Shown here one piece after another: positions 53,560-61,880 of a stretch of 64,000 nucleotides of DNA; position 1 is the stretch's first letter; every line of letters begins with the position of its first letter. The notes under the pieces are model-generated. The model saw only the letters and a list, made by a program, of their open reading frames with translations. It did no database searches and was not told the origin of the DNA. Source of the stretch: JAPOXR01 sp963664715. GTDB lineage: Bacteria > Pseudomonadota > Alphaproteobacteria > Rhodobacterales > Rhodobacteraceae. Location: positions 434,001 to 498,000 of the forward strand of contig CAXXUY010000002.1 of assembly GCA_963664715.2 (NCBI GenBank). Direction: 5' to 3'. The position numbers were made by a program, and so were the translations under genes.

Positions 53560-54662
53560 ATCAAATCTCCAGGGAAGCCACAACAGTCGGTGCAGCGAGG
53601 GCAATCTCGATCCGCTCTCTGAACAAGTACTACCGGACATTTCATGCGCTGAAGGACTTGTCGCTTGAAATCGGGGCAGGGGAATTCCTGGTCCTGCTCG
53701 GCCCGTCCGGCTGTGGCAAATCCACGGCGCTCAGGCTCATTGCAGGACTTGAGAGCATCTCGTCGGGCGAAGTGCTGATCGGCGACACCGATGTGACAAA
53801 TGTGCTGCCGAAGTACCGGGATATTGCAATGGTGTTTCAGTCCTACGCTCTCTACCCGCACAAGACTGTTGCCGAGAACATTGGTTTCCCGTTGAAGATG
53901 GCCAAGACATCGAAGCAAAAGATTGCTGCCGCCGTAGAGGCCGCCGCAAACCAGGTCGAACTTGGGGATTACCTGGACAGGCTTCCCGGCCAGCTCTCGG
54001 GAGGACAGAGGCAGAGGGTGGCGCTGGCAAGGGCGATCATTCGACGCCCTTCGGTGTTCCTGATGGACGAACCGCTTTCAAACCTCGACGCGAAGCTGCG
54101 TGGCAACATGCGTGCGGAACTCAAGCACATGCAGGGCGAACTGGGAATTACGACGATCTACGTGACGCATGACCAGATTGAAGCGATGACGTTGGCTCAT
54201 CGTGTGGCGGTATTGAAGGACGGTGTCCTGCAGCAGCTTGGTACCCCGAAGGAGGTGTATTCCGATCCCGCAAATCTCTTCGTGGCGGGTTTCATGGGTT
54301 CCCCGTCGATGAACTTCGTCACCGGTTCCATCGCCAACGGAACTTTCATGAGCAAGGGTGTGAGCATCGTCGTTCCCGGTGCAGCACCAGCCAGTACTGT
54401 CACCCTCGGCTTCAGGCCAGAGGATTGTCGCGTTGTTCCGGCTGGAACGGGAATGTTCGATGCTGACGTCTATACTGCCGAACTTACAGGCGACCAGGTC
54501 CTGGTAACACTACGGCTGGAAGGCGCGCAGCTGGTGGCGAAGATGCCGAAAGAATTTGAAATCGAGGCTGACAGCCAGGCCGGGATCGCTCTGGACGTCG
54601 AACATCTCTATTTCTTTGACGGCGAATCCGGATCCCGCATTCATTTTTCCGGAAGGAGTTGA
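53556..54662 (+). CDS. ABC sugar importer ATPase (UgpC/MalK family)
   Basis: The 368-residue ATPase has Walker A GPSGCGKSTALRLIAG, Q-loop MVFQSYALYPHKTV, signature LSGGQRQRVALARA, Walker B VFLMDEPLSNLD and the H-loop YVTHDQIEAM. The C-terminal regulatory OB-fold domain (MGSPSMNFVTGSI to the end) is typical of carbohydrate importers. It overlaps permease 2 by 4 bases and completes the importer operon. Confidence 0.95.
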   Translation: MNQISREATTVGAARAISIRSLNKYYRTFHALKDLSLEIGAGEFLVLLGPSGCGKSTALRLIAGLESISSGEVLIGDTDVTNVLPKYRDIAMVFQSYALYPHKTVAENIGFPLKMAKTSKQKIAAAVEAAANQVELGDYLDRLPGQLSGGQRQRVALARAIIRRPSVFLMDEPLSNLDAKLRGNMRAELKHMQGELGITTIYVTHDQIEAMTLAHRVAVLKDGVLQQLGTPKEVYSDPANLFVAGFMGSPSMNFVTGSIANGTFMSKGVSIVVPGAAPASTVTLGFRPEDCRVVPAGTGMFDADVYTAELTGDQVLVTLRLEGAQLVAKMPKEFEIEADSQAGIALDVEHLYFFDGESGSRIHFSGRS

Positions 54663-55056
54663 TCTGGAGTCGCCACTCGGCTGACTGGCAAACTCAAGTC
54701 TTGCGCGGCAGGAGGAGGCGTGGCTAGCAGGGTTGGGCATTTGTTGTTGATTGACAAGCATTTGCCAAAAACCAATCCAGCCGGGGCAGTGCGCTGCCCA
54801 GATAAGGTGGACCGGTGGCCGGAGCTACGCTGTATTTCGACAGAGCCAGCGAATGCCAGTTCTGACCAGGTTCACGAGACGGCCCGGCCGGGTCCGTCAA
54901 CACGGTAACGAGTGAAGTGAAATTCCAGTTGGCAAGATCGGCTTGCGTCATTCCATCCAGACTGTTGCTGCCAATCCAATGACAGCGTCGATCTTGGACA
55001 GTGTGAACAGGATTCGTATGGCTCGGTTGTTACAGACTCCTGAAAATACGATGACT
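54663..55056. other. Gap between ABC importer and STAS gene, no gene seen
   Basis: About 390 bases separate convergent units. No open frame resembles a protein. Short inverted stretches such as GAGT-CGCC-ACTC near 54670 are too weak to call as terminators. Confidence 0.5.
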
Positions 55057-55395
55057 CTACGAACCCATGGCCTGAACGGCCTGATCTTTCGAAGCGTGTA
55101 TGGGTATGATCTTGTCGAATCCGCTAATTTTGAAGACCTCTTCGATCTGGGTCGGAAGACTGCAGAGAACAAGGCTCGCGCCCTTTGATTTTACACTCTT
55201 CGTGATCAACAGAATGGCTCTTAGCCCGGCACTGCTGATGTAGGTCAAGCCGTTGAGATCCAGTACGACCGAATTATCGCTGTCACCAATCTCCGCGTTC
55301 AATGAGGCTTCGAAATCCCTTGAGTTCGAACCGTCAAGTCTACCTTCGAGACTCACAAACAGGTAGTTGCCGTCATGATCTACATTCAAGTCCAT
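55057..55395 (-). CDS. STAS-domain anti-sigma-factor antagonist
   Basis: The 112-residue single-domain protein starts MDLNVDHDGNYLFVSLEGRLDGSNSRDFEASL and holds the core VVLDLNGLTYISSAGLRAILLITK. The Ser near residue 55 in ISSAG is the expected phosphorylation site. Such proteins are the phospho-switch between an RsbW-type kinase and a PP2C phosphatase. AAGGA lies before the ATG at 55395. An upstream Met (55455) adds 20 unlikely residues. It stands alone, but it is the class of protein missing from the cassette at 28.6-33.5 kb. Confidence 0.9.
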   Translation of the reverse strand: MDLNVDHDGNYLFVSLEGRLDGSNSRDFEASLNAEIGDSDNSVVLDLNGLTYISSAGLRAILLITKSVKSKGASLVLCSLPTQIEEVFKISGFDKIIPIHASKDQAVQAMGS

Positions 55396-56000
55396 CGTAC
55401 CTATCCTTGCGCTTGCACCGGGTATATACAGTCGTTCAGTCGCCCGTTGCAACAACCGAATTGCCAGTTTACCTGCGCGTTATCGGTGATACAAACCGAA
55501 AGGCAATCCCGAACGGAATTATTTGTTTTCATTTGGCCGGTAAAGCCAGACTGCCCGGCCGAAAATTGCGGGTTTCGGCAAACCGACGCAGTGGTACAGG
55601 CCCCGAAATGGTCCCTGGCAGGTCTTGGAATGGTGTTGCTCCGCATCGGAATGCCAAGGGCGATACACCAGCCGGAAGAAGCGGTCGTAGTGCCATCGCA
55701 GCACTGCCGTGACTCCGGCATGCGAGCACTTGCAGGGCCTGATTCCTGGAGTTGAAACCGCGCCGTCCGATCAAGGTCCGTCCCGGAGGAGGGTAGCTGC
55801 CTGTCGCCGGTTCGGGATGTTCGGTGGCAGACTCGGCTAGGCCGAGTTCGCGCCAATTCTTGGCAGTTGGATGCCGGCAATCTGTCCGCTCCCCGATTCA
55901 CGGTGTCCGTGTCTTGCGCTCATTCGATGCCGGCAATTGCGACAGCACCAGACGATTCGGCCGAACACCATCGGTACAGAATCGGAAATGCGCTCCACAA
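55396..56000. other. 605-base gap, no gene recognised
   Basis: Overlapping frames on both strands (for example 55375-55755 plus and 55401-55901 minus) have no family resemblance and no good ribosome sites. The start side of the STAS gene lies at the left, so its promoter is here. Nothing else is supported. Confidence 0.5.
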
Positions 56001-56744
56001 TCAGCGATTCCCACTGTCCACGAAGCAAGTCTTCAGAAGTCCGTGCAATATTTCAGCCCATTTCTTCTGGTCAGCATCACTTTCGATCAAATCCTGCCGA
56101 ATCTCGACGACCACTGCCGGGATTGCGCTGCCGTTGGCATGACGCGGAATCATGAGCGTGCCTTTGCCGAGCTTGTAGGGCTGGTTGTCTCCGACAATCA
56201 TGCCCGAGATTCCGCGCAGGTAGCCAATGCAGCACGATGCCAGTTCGGTTTCCGGTCCGTACAGAATTGCACAGTGCCAGGGACGGCGCAGCCCCTCCGT
56301 TCTCAGCATTGGAGTGAAACTGTGCACGGACAGGATTCGTTTGGGGCTTGCCTGCGTGATGAGTTCGGCAAACGCGCGGCGAAATGGTCTGTAGTATCTT
56401 TCAATGCGTTCCTGCCTCGCCGAACTGGTCAACCCTGTATTTCCGGGGATATGTGTTCCGTCACTGGTTTCGATTATGCATTCGGGCGAGTCTTCCGGCC
56501 TGTTCATGTCAGCCACAAGTCGTGAATACCGACCAAGCAGTGTGGGGTAGCCCGACATTCTGTGGAGGTGGTGGACCACACTCTGAATGCCCAGGTCATA
56601 CCCGATATGGCGATTGAATTCGCTTTCGTCGATTCCGAGGCTGCCCAGTTCAGGGGGAACCTCGTTTCCCGAATGTTCGGCAGTGATCAAGATCGGCGAA
56701 ACAGTGGGAGAACCAAGAATATGGTGCGAAGTGCCGGTAATCAT
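56001..56744 (-). CDS. N-formylglutamate amidohydrolase family protein
   Basis: The roughly 247-residue protein belongs to the N-formylglutamate amidohydrolase family (PF05013). Marks are ILITAEHSGNEVPPELGSLGI, DLGIQSVVHHLH, LLGRYSRLVADMNRP and ILSVHSFTP, and near the end AVVVEIRQDLI. Members hydrolyse N-formyl-glutamate in histidine breakdown or related N-acyl amides. No hut genes lie beside it, so the substrate is open. The start at 56744 (MITGTSH) follows GGGAAG. An in-frame Met at 56840 adds 32 unlikely residues. Confidence 0.87.
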   Translation of the reverse strand: MITGTSHHILGSPTVSPILITAEHSGNEVPPELGSLGIDESEFNRHIGYDLGIQSVVHHLHRMSGYPTLLGRYSRLVADMNRPEDSPECIIETSDGTHIPGNTGLTSSARQERIERYYRPFRRAFAELITQASPKRILSVHSFTPMLRTEGLRRPWHCAILYGPETELASCCIGYLRGISGMIVGDNQPYKLGKGTLMIPRHANGSAIPAVVVEIRQDLIESDADQKKWAEILHGLLKTCFVDSGNR

Positions 56745-56940
56745 CAACTTCCCGATTGTGCTGTGGAGCCTTGATTTCTGGTGCCTTTTGTAGGCATAAG
56801 GGGAGGAGGTAAAGACCAAACTGGCCGGAAATCGTTGCAACCTGTCTCGACAGCATTCACGTGACTCGGCCGCTGCGGGCGCTGGCCCGGCCGTGCGACA
56901 GTCTCCGGCAATCGCTTTCGGACGCTTTCGGATTCTCCGT

Positions 56941-56967
56941 TTGACCGGTCTATATCAGCCGTATATT
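56941..56967 (+). promoter_or_regulatory. Candidate promoter of the nuo operon
   Basis: TTGACC (56941-56946) and TATATT (56962-56967) resemble sigma-70 -35 and -10 boxes, with a 15-base spacer slightly shorter than ideal. They lie about 50 bases before the nuoA start, in the only gap upstream of the operon. Confidence 0.35.
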
Positions 56968-57019
56968 TGAGCTTTGGCATCTGCGTGGGCGTACAGACAG
57001 ATCGCTAGGGGAGCCTGCT

Positions 57020-57385
57020 TTGGAAGAATTGCTCAGGGAATACTTCGCCGTCCTGGTCTTTCTCGGTGTTGCTGCGGCGCTGGGAGTGCTGTTGCTGGCC
57101 TCTGCCGGCGTGATCGCGGTGTCGAGACCCGACCCTGAAAAGGTCTCGGCATACGAGTGCGGATTCAATGCATTCGATGATGCCCGGATGAAGTTCGACG
57201 TGAGGTTCTACCTGGTCGCGATCCTGTTCATCATCTTCGATCTGGAAGTGGCGTTTCTCTTTCCCTGGGCCGCCGCATTTGCTGACGTTGGAGTTTTCGG
57301 CTTTTGGTCGATGATCGTATTTCTGGTGATCCTGACGGTCGGATTTGTCTATGAGTGGAAGAAGGGTGCGCTTGAATGGGAATAG
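57020..57385 (+). CDS. nuoA: NADH-quinone oxidoreductase subunit A
   Basis: NuoA is a three-helix membrane subunit of respiratory complex I. The 121-residue sequence has EYFAVLVFLGVAAALGVLLLASAGVIAV, then PDPEKVSAYECGFNAFDDARMKFDVRFYLVAILFIIFDLEVAFLFPWA, the near-invariant core. The start is a TTG at 57020 preceded by AGGGGAG. It overlaps nuoB by 10 bases and opens the nuo operon. Confidence 0.96.
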   Translation: MEELLREYFAVLVFLGVAAALGVLLLASAGVIAVSRPDPEKVSAYECGFNAFDDARMKFDVRFYLVAILFIIFDLEVAFLFPWAAAFADVGVFGFWSMIVFLVILTVGFVYEWKKGALEWE

Positions 57386-57909
57386 CCACTGACGCCGACC
57401 CGATTCACGACGACACCGGAGAAGCAATGGAGTCGCTTGGAAGGGATCTGGAAGAAAAGGGTTTCTTGCTGACATCCGTCGAGGACGTGATCAACTGGGC
57501 ACGGACGGGCTCGCTGCACTGGATGACGTTTGGCCTCGCATGCTGTGCAGTCGAGATGATGCACACATCAATGCCGCGCTATGATCTTGAACGATTCGGG
57601 ACTGCACCGCGGGCTTCGCCGCGCCAGTCGGACCTGATGATTGTGGCCGGCACCCTGACCAACAAGATGGCCCCCGCGCTGCGCAAGGTATACGATCAGA
57701 TGCCCGAACCTCGATACGTGATTTCTATGGGATCCTGCGCCAATGGGGGCGGATACTACCACTACAGCTACTCTGTGGTTCGCGGTTGTGACCGGATCGT
57801 TCCCGTCGATATCTATGTGCCGGGCTGCCCTCCAACTGCCGAGGCACTGCTCTACGGAATACTGCAGTTGCAGAGGAAGATCCGGCGAACCGGAACCATT
57901 GTTCGATAG
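57376..57909 (+). CDS. nuoB: NADH-quinone oxidoreductase subunit B
   Basis: NuoB carries the N2 [4Fe-4S] cluster that hands electrons to quinone. The 177-residue protein shows the ligand set: CC in FGLACCAVEMMHTSMPRYDLERFG, Cys in VISMGSCANGGGYYHY and Cys in VDIYVPGCPPTAEALLYGI. It overlaps nuoA and is followed closely by nuoC. Confidence 0.97.
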   Translation: MGIATDADPIHDDTGEAMESLGRDLEEKGFLLTSVEDVINWARTGSLHWMTFGLACCAVEMMHTSMPRYDLERFGTAPRASPRQSDLMIVAGTLTNKMAPALRKVYDQMPEPRYVISMGSCANGGGYYHYSYSVVRGCDRIVPVDIYVPGCPPTAEALLYGILQLQRKIRRTGTIVR

Positions 57910-57917
57910 GTGATAAC

Positions 57918-58526
57918 TTGAAGGTGAATGACGGCGAGAAACTCGCCGCCCATATTCGGGACCGGCAATCAGATGCAGTCCTGACAGCGGGAATTGTCTC
58001 TGGAGAACTGGTGGCGACAGCTGTTGCCCCGGGGCTTGTTGACCTGGTTGAGTTCTTGAAGTCGGATTCGAATTGCGAGTTTTCAACCCTCGTCGATATC
58101 ACTGCGGTCGACTACCCGGGAAGGGAGAAGAGGTTTGATCTTGTTTACCACTTCCTGTCCATGGCACTGAACCAGCGTGTTCGGGTCAAGGTGGCATTGC
58201 GGGAGGACGAAGTCATCCCCTCAATCGTAGAGGTTCATCCGTCGGCAAACTGGTTTGAACGAGAGGTCTTCGACATGTACGGGATCCTGTTTTCCGGTCA
58301 TCCCGACCTGAGGAGAATTCTGACCGATTACGGATTTCGCGGGCACCCCCTGCGCAAGGATTTTCCCCTCACCGGTTTTACCGAGGTTCGTTACGATGAA
58401 AAGCACAAGCGAGTCGTGTATGAGCCAGTGGACCTTGTGCAGGAATACCGTCAGTTCGATTTCATGAGCCCGTGGGAAGGAGCCGAATATGTCCTGGAAA
58501 AGGACGAGACGGGTACGGACGAATGA
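57918..58526 (+). CDS. nuoC: NADH-quinone oxidoreductase subunit C
   Basis: NuoC is the 30-kDa peripheral-arm subunit. The 202-residue sequence has LVDITAVDYPGREKRFDLVYHFLSM and the signature ANWFEREVFDMYGILFSGHPDLRRILTDYGFRGHPLRKDFPL. The start is most likely TTG at 57918. A GTG at 57924 is an alternative. It is separate from nuoD, as is usual in alphaproteobacteria. Confidence 0.95.
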   Translation: MKVNDGEKLAAHIRDRQSDAVLTAGIVSGELVATAVAPGLVDLVEFLKSDSNCEFSTLVDITAVDYPGREKRFDLVYHFLSMALNQRVRVKVALREDEVIPSIVEVHPSANWFEREVFDMYGILFSGHPDLRRILTDYGFRGHPLRKDFPLTGFTEVRYDEKHKRVVYEPVDLVQEYRQFDFMSPWEGAEYVLEKDETGTDE

Positions 58527-58602
58527 GAATGCAAGGTTGCCGGGGCAAGGGACCCGAACCCGTCGATTATCGGCGTAACGGATTCTGACGGTGGGTTGAA
58601 GT

Positions 58603-59811
58603 ATGGCTGGATCCAAGGAACTGCTGCGCGACGGCGAGCAGGAAATCCGCAATTTCAACATAAATTTCGGACCTCAGCATCCCGCCGCACACGGCGTATT
58701 GCGGCTTGTACTGGAACTCGACGGCGAAATCGTTTCCAGATGTGATCCGCATATCGGCCTACTGCATCGCGGTACCGAGAAATTGATGGAGAGCCGTACC
58801 TACCTGCAGAATCTTCCGTATTTTGATCGGCTCGACTATGTTGCCCCCATGAACCAGGAACATGCCTGGTGCCTTGCGATCGAACGATTGACGAATACGG
58901 AAATTCCAAGACGAGCTTCCCTGATCAGGGTCCTCTATTCTGAAATCGGCCGAATCCTCAACCATCTGCTCAATGTTACCACCCAGGCAATGGATGTGGG
59001 CGCATTGACGCCGCCGCTGTGGGGCTTCGAAGAGCGTGAAAAGCTGATGGTGTTCTACGAGCGCGCGAGTGGAGCGCGGCTCCATTCCGCCTATTTCCGG
59101 CCTGGTGGTGTGCATCAGGATTTGCCGGATGACCTCGTCGAAGACATTGTGGATTGGTGTGAGAGTTTTCCGAAGACACTGAACGATATTGACGAACTCC
59201 TGACAGAGAACAGGATCTTCAAGCAGCGAAACGTCGACATCGGTGTTGTGAGCAAGGAGGATGCCGAGAATTGGGCATTCTCCGGAGTCATGGTCAGGGG
59301 ATCCGGATTGGCCTGGGACCTGCGTCGTACGCAACCGTACGAATGTTATGGCGAGTTTGAATTCTTGATCCCTGTCGGCAGGCATGGCGATTGCTATGAC
59401 CGCTACCTTTGCCGAATGGCCGAAATGCGGGAAAGTGTGAAGATCATACTTCAAGCTGCTGAAAAACTTGACTCTGCTGACGGTGACGTCATGACCAGGG
59501 GAAAGCTGGCACCGCCGACGCGGGCTGAAATGAAGACTTCCATGGAGGCGTTGATCCATCACTTCAAACTCTATTCCGAGGGCTTTCGCGTGCCGGCAGG
59601 AGAAGTCTATGCCGCCGTGGAGGCTCCGAAGGGCGAGTTCGGCGTCTATCTGGTTTCGGACGGCTCCAATCGACCTTACAAGGCCAAGATTCGCGCCCCG
59701 GGTTTTCCGCATCTGCAGGCCATGGACCCCTTGTGCTCCGGACATCTGCTGGCCGATGTTTCTGCCATTCTCGGGTCGATTGATGTCGTGTTTGGTGAGA
59801 TAGACCGTTGA
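58603..59811 (+). CDS. nuoD: NADH-quinone oxidoreductase subunit D
   Basis: NuoD is the 49-kDa subunit that forms the quinone pocket with NuoB. The 402-residue protein includes NINFGPQHPAAHGVLRLVLELDGE, DPHIGLLHRGTEKLME, YFDRLDYVAPMNQEHAW and the end LCSGHLLADVSAILGSIDVVFGEIDR. These are the strongly conserved elements of the family. It follows nuoC after 76 bases. Confidence 0.97.
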   Translation: MAGSKELLRDGEQEIRNFNINFGPQHPAAHGVLRLVLELDGEIVSRCDPHIGLLHRGTEKLMESRTYLQNLPYFDRLDYVAPMNQEHAWCLAIERLTNTEIPRRASLIRVLYSEIGRILNHLLNVTTQAMDVGALTPPLWGFEEREKLMVFYERASGARLHSAYFRPGGVHQDLPDDLVEDIVDWCESFPKTLNDIDELLTENRIFKQRNVDIGVVSKEDAENWAFSGVMVRGSGLAWDLRRTQPYECYGEFEFLIPVGRHGDCYDRYLCRMAEMRESVKIILQAAEKLDSADGDVMTRGKLAPPTRAEMKTSMEALIHHFKLYSEGFRVPAGEVYAAVEAPKGEFGVYLVSDGSNRPYKAKIRAPGFPHLQAMDPLCSGHLLADVSAILGSIDVVFGEIDR

Positions 59812-59870
59812 CAGGTGAACTACGGCATATAAGTGCTCCAGCCTGGGCAACAGGTCGCATATCGAGCTAG

Positions 59871-60542
59871 GTGAACATGCGTCGACGGTTTGCAGAAAGT
59901 CAGCCGGAAGGGTTTGAGTTCTCCCCTGAGAACCTCGAATGGGCAAGGTCACAGCTTCGGAACTTTCCCGAAGGCAGGCAGGCATCTGCCATCATTCCGA
60001 TCCTGATGCGCGCGCAGGTTCAGGAAGGATGGCTCACGCGACCGGCGGTGGAATATGTCGCCGACATGCTGGATTTGGCCCATATCAGGGCCTATGAGGT
60101 GGCAACCTTCTATTTCATGTTTCACCTCGAACCGATGGGCAGCATCGCCCATATCCAGATTTGCGGAACCACGACCTGCATGATCTGCGGCTGCGAGGAC
60201 ATCCTGGATGTTTGCAAGAGGCGGATTTCGCCGTCATCTCACAAGCCTTCTGCGGACGGCAGGTTCAGTTGGGAGGAAGTCGAATGCCTGGGGGCCTGCT
60301 GCAACGCGCCTGTGGTCCAGATCGGAAAGGACTATTTCGAGGACCTTGATGCCGAGAAGTTCGAGCGGATCCTGGATGAACTGGCCGCCGGTCGTGTCCC
60401 GACACCGGGATCCCAAACCGGCCGGTTTTCGTCCGAGCCGCGTTCGGGCCTGACCTCGCTACAGGGTTTCAGGGACGAGAACATGACAACAAATGCGGCG
60501 GTTGCCAGGGCGCTCGAAAACCGGGACACGCTCGGCGGCTGA
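59871..60542 (+). CDS. nuoE: NADH-quinone oxidoreductase subunit E
   Basis: NuoE is the 24-kDa [2Fe-2S] subunit next to NuoF. The thioredoxin-like fold starts FSPENLEWARSQLRNFPEGRQASAIIPILM. The iron ligands lie in ICGTTTCMICG and ECLGACCNAPVVQIG. The 223-residue length includes a C-terminal extension of about 45 residues after the core, which is common in this class. GTG at 59871 and ATG at 59877 are possible starts. Confidence 0.94.
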   Translation: MNMRRRFAESQPEGFEFSPENLEWARSQLRNFPEGRQASAIIPILMRAQVQEGWLTRPAVEYVADMLDLAHIRAYEVATFYFMFHLEPMGSIAHIQICGTTTCMICGCEDILDVCKRRISPSSHKPSADGRFSWEEVECLGACCNAPVVQIGKDYFEDLDAEKFERILDELAAGRVPTPGSQTGRFSSEPRSGLTSLQGFRDENMTTNAAVARALENRDTLGG

Positions 60543-60567
60543 GTGGAACAGGGATAGTTGGGAACTG

Positions 60568-61860
60568 ATGCTGGACGACAAGGACCGGATTTTTACCAAT
60601 CTCTACGGCATGGATGACCGGAGTCTGTCCGGTGCCCGCAGGCGAGGTCACTGGGACGGAACGGCAGGACTCCTGGCAAGAGGGGCCGAACAGATTTGTG
60701 AGGAAATCAAGCGCAGCGAGCTGCGAGGACGGGGTGGAGCGGGCTTTCCAACCGGGTTGAAATGGAGCTTTATGCCAAAGGGTGACGACGGACGGCCCAA
60801 ATTCCTTGTCGTCAATGCCGACGAATCCGAACCGGGCACGTGCAAGGACCGCGAGATCATGCGGCACGACCCGCATACGCTCATAGAGGGGTGTCTGGTG
60901 TCAGGTTTTGCCATGGGGGCGCACACTGCCTACATCTACATTCGGGGAGAATATGTCCGCGAACGTGAAGTGCTGCAGGATGCAATTGACGAAGCTTACG
61001 ACGCAGGGTTGATCGGGAGGAACGCGGCAAGTTCCGGCTGGGATTTCGACATCTATCTGCATCATGGCGCGGGCGCCTATATCTGCGGCGAGGAAACCGC
61101 GTTGCTGGAGAGCCTGGAGGGCAAGAAGGGCATGCCGCGAATGAAACCTCCCTTTCCGGCGGTTGCAGGGCTCTACGGTTGCCCGACGACGGTCAACAAC
61201 GTTGAATCGATAGCGGTTGTTCCGACCATTTTGCGTCGGGGCGCGGACTGGTTTGCCGCAATCGGCCGACCCAACAATACCGGGACCAAGATCTTCGCGA
61301 TCAGCGGGCATGTAAACCAGCCATGCGTGGTGGAAGAAGCCATGTCCATTCCACTGCGCGAGTTGATCGACAGGCACTGCGCAGGTGTACGCGGTGGCTG
61401 GGACAGGCTCAAGGCAGTCATACCGGGAGGCTCCTCTGTCCCGTGCATACCCGCCAGTATGTGCGATGACGCCCTGATGGATTTTGACTGGCTGGCTGAA
61501 AACAAGAGCGGGCTCGGCACCGCAGCCGTTATCGTGATGGACGAATCGACAGACATCATCAAGGCCATCTGGCGGCTGTCCAAGTTCTACAAGCACGAGA
61601 GTTGCGGGCAATGCACTCCGTGTCGGGAAGGGGCCGGCTGGATGATGCGGGTCATGGAACGGCTCGTTACCGGGCAGGCCCGGCCTGAAGAAATCGACTT
61701 GCTTCTCGACGTGTCAAAACAGGTGGAAGGCCACACGATCTGTGCGCTCGGCGATGCCGCAGCCTGGCCTGTCCAGGGACTGATCCGTCATTTCAGGGAT
61801 GAAATCGAGGACAGAATAAAGTCACGGGGCGCGGGCACGGCAGCCCGTTACGCGGCTTGA
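60568..61860 (+). CDS. nuoF: NADH-quinone oxidoreductase subunit F
   Basis: NuoF binds NADH and FMN and holds the N3 [4Fe-4S] cluster. The 430-residue protein shows the nucleotide/flavin region LRGRGGAGFPTGLKWSFMPK and VVNADESEPGTCKDREIMRHDPH, GAGAYICGEETALLESLEG, and the cluster ligands in ESCGQCTPCREG and, 40 residues later, HTICALGDAAAWPVQG. The start at 60568 (MLDDKD) follows GGGA. The frame extends 25 codons upstream over the nuoE end. Confidence 0.97.
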   Translation: MLDDKDRIFTNLYGMDDRSLSGARRRGHWDGTAGLLARGAEQICEEIKRSELRGRGGAGFPTGLKWSFMPKGDDGRPKFLVVNADESEPGTCKDREIMRHDPHTLIEGCLVSGFAMGAHTAYIYIRGEYVREREVLQDAIDEAYDAGLIGRNAASSGWDFDIYLHHGAGAYICGEETALLESLEGKKGMPRMKPPFPAVAGLYGCPTTVNNVESIAVVPTILRRGADWFAAIGRPNNTGTKIFAISGHVNQPCVVEEAMSIPLRELIDRHCAGVRGGWDRLKAVIPGGSSVPCIPASMCDDALMDFDWLAENKSGLGTAAVIVMDESTDIIKAIWRLSKFYKHESCGQCTPCREGAGWMMRVMERLVTGQARPEEIDLLLDVSKQVEGHTICALGDAAAWPVQGLIRHFRDEIEDRIKSRGAGTAARYAA

Positions 61861-61880
61861 GTGCAGGGAGTCAACTTTCG

